This document shows, piece after piece, positions 63,923 to 64,000 of a stretch of DNA of 64,000 nt (positions within the stretch are counted from its first letter, which is position 1; every line of letters begins with the position of its first letter). Made by a program: the position numbers and the translations under genes. The DNA comes from Climacium dendroides (taxonomy: Eukaryota; Streptophyta; Bryopsida; Hypnales; Climaciaceae), in assembly GCA_950106755.1 (NCBI GenBank), contig CATNNA010000117.1, positions 1 through 64,000 on the forward strand, read 5' to 3'. Under the pieces are notes generated by a model that saw only the letters and a program-made list of their open reading frames with translations, did no database searches and was not told the DNA's origin.

Positions 63923-64000
63923 ATGTCCAAAAACATAACACACAAGTTGCAAATCTTTGAAATAATTAGGATTCATTGAAAAGTGAAGTTTAAAAGAACC
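63923..64000 (+). repeat. Partial monomer at the right edge
   Basis: This is the first 78 bases of a unit, from ATGTCCAAAA to TTTAAAAGAACC, with the ATTCATTGAAAAG variant also seen near 59073 and 62013. The array continues beyond the window on this side. Confidence 0.95.

Larger units (their letters stand above)
1..64000 (+). repeat. Satellite DNA array, 193/196-bp monomers, fills the window
   Basis: Every part of the window aligns to one unit of 193-196 bp, always in the same orientation. Landmarks in order are ATGTCC, CATAACACACAAGTTGC, TTTGAAATAATT, GATTCATGG, AACCCTATTGCTTCC, the TTTCANNTGAAA dyad, an AT-rich variable box, TGTATTTAATAGAAACC, AATAAATTATAT and TTGACGTGG. The starts from 112 to 63923 give 327 complete units with no gap and no foreign insert. 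One representative A unit (3417-3609) has 61 G or C in 193 bases. Established knowledge: homogeneous arrays of near-nucleosome-length AT-rich monomers are typical of eukaryotic centromeres and pericentromeres. Inference: this window is internal to a larger array, because neither edge is reached. I do not recognise the satellite family by name, and the species cannot be told. Confidence 0.98.

Noticed and set aside
1..64000. CRISPR array
   Set aside because: There are no short direct repeats separated by unique spacers. The whole 193-196 bp period is conserved, and there are no cas genes.
1..64000. Telomere-like AACCCTA in every monomer
   Set aside because: It occurs as a single heptamer within AACCCTATTGC and is never tandem, so it is most likely coincidence.
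1..64000. RNA polymerase III promoter boxes, or a tRNA/5S-derived origin of the monomer
   Set aside because: No A box and B box pair of the expected sequence and spacing is visible, and there is no cloverleaf or 5S similarity that I can recognise.
1..64000. Internal tandem repeat of a retrotransposon or Helitron
   Set aside because: There is no terminal repeat, target-site duplication, primer-binding site, polyprotein frame or hairpin end in the window. A mobile-element origin of the first monomer cannot be excluded, but nothing here supports it.
1..64000. Prokaryotic or phage origin
   Set aside because: There are no genes, and hundreds of tandem 195-bp units with HOR structure are typical of eukaryotic satellites.
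1..64000. Assignment to a named species or known satellite family
   Set aside because: I do not recognise the monomer, and a database search would be needed to name it.

Overview
The whole 64 kb window is one uninterrupted satellite DNA array. A monomer of about 195 bp, roughly 32% GC, is repeated head to tail in a single orientation from the first base to the last. I see no protein gene, RNA gene, transposon, CRISPR array or unique sequence. Taking the conserved ATGTCC (or close variant) as the unit start, there are 327 complete monomers between 112 and 63922. By spacing these are about 231 of 196 bp, 90 of 193 bp, five of 194 bp and one of 195 bp. A partial unit lies at each end. Such an array points to eukaryotic constitutive heterochromatin, typically a centromere or pericentromere. 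The species cannot be told from the sequence. The unit is near nucleosome-repeat length.

Monomers fall into recognisable families that differ mainly in one AT-rich variable box about 100-145 bp into the unit: A (193 bp), B, T, E and E', H, G, F and J (196 bp), D (193 bp) and I (194 bp). The families are arranged in higher-order repeats (HORs) whose period changes many times. From left to right: A-B dimers (389 bp, 893-2448); 12-mers of 2337 bp (3417-8090); a 10-mer of 1942 bp (7898 onward); a 1749-bp offset copy (11773-14688); 7-mers of 1366 bp; a run of 585-bp trimers (16836-19175); a 12-mer of 2334 bp (20919-25393); a 974-bp 5-mer; 1170-bp 6-mers (28515-32024); a mixed zone with 392, 1369 and 784 bp periods (31.8-37.5 kb); 974-bp and 1562-bp HORs (41.0-45.9 kb); 1370-bp 7-mers (49.8-52.6 kb); and interleaved 3134, 2742, 2940, 2156 and 784 bp periods to the end.

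The composition shifts along the window. The left half mixes 193-bp A units with 196-bp B and T units. The 193-bp class disappears after about 46.5 kb, and the right end is almost all 196-bp units of the E, F, G, H and J families. Many of those carry TTCGG where left-hand units have TTAGG. Duplication joints fall in monomer register, as expected from unequal exchange or break-induced replication between homologous monomers.

Many monomers contain an open frame of 68-77 codons on the + strand. I judge these to be by-products of the repeat, not genes. I found no undescribed coding system. The points most worth checking are the HOR history, a conserved dyad with a variable centre, the nearly 3-bp-quantised monomer lengths and the sharp composition change.
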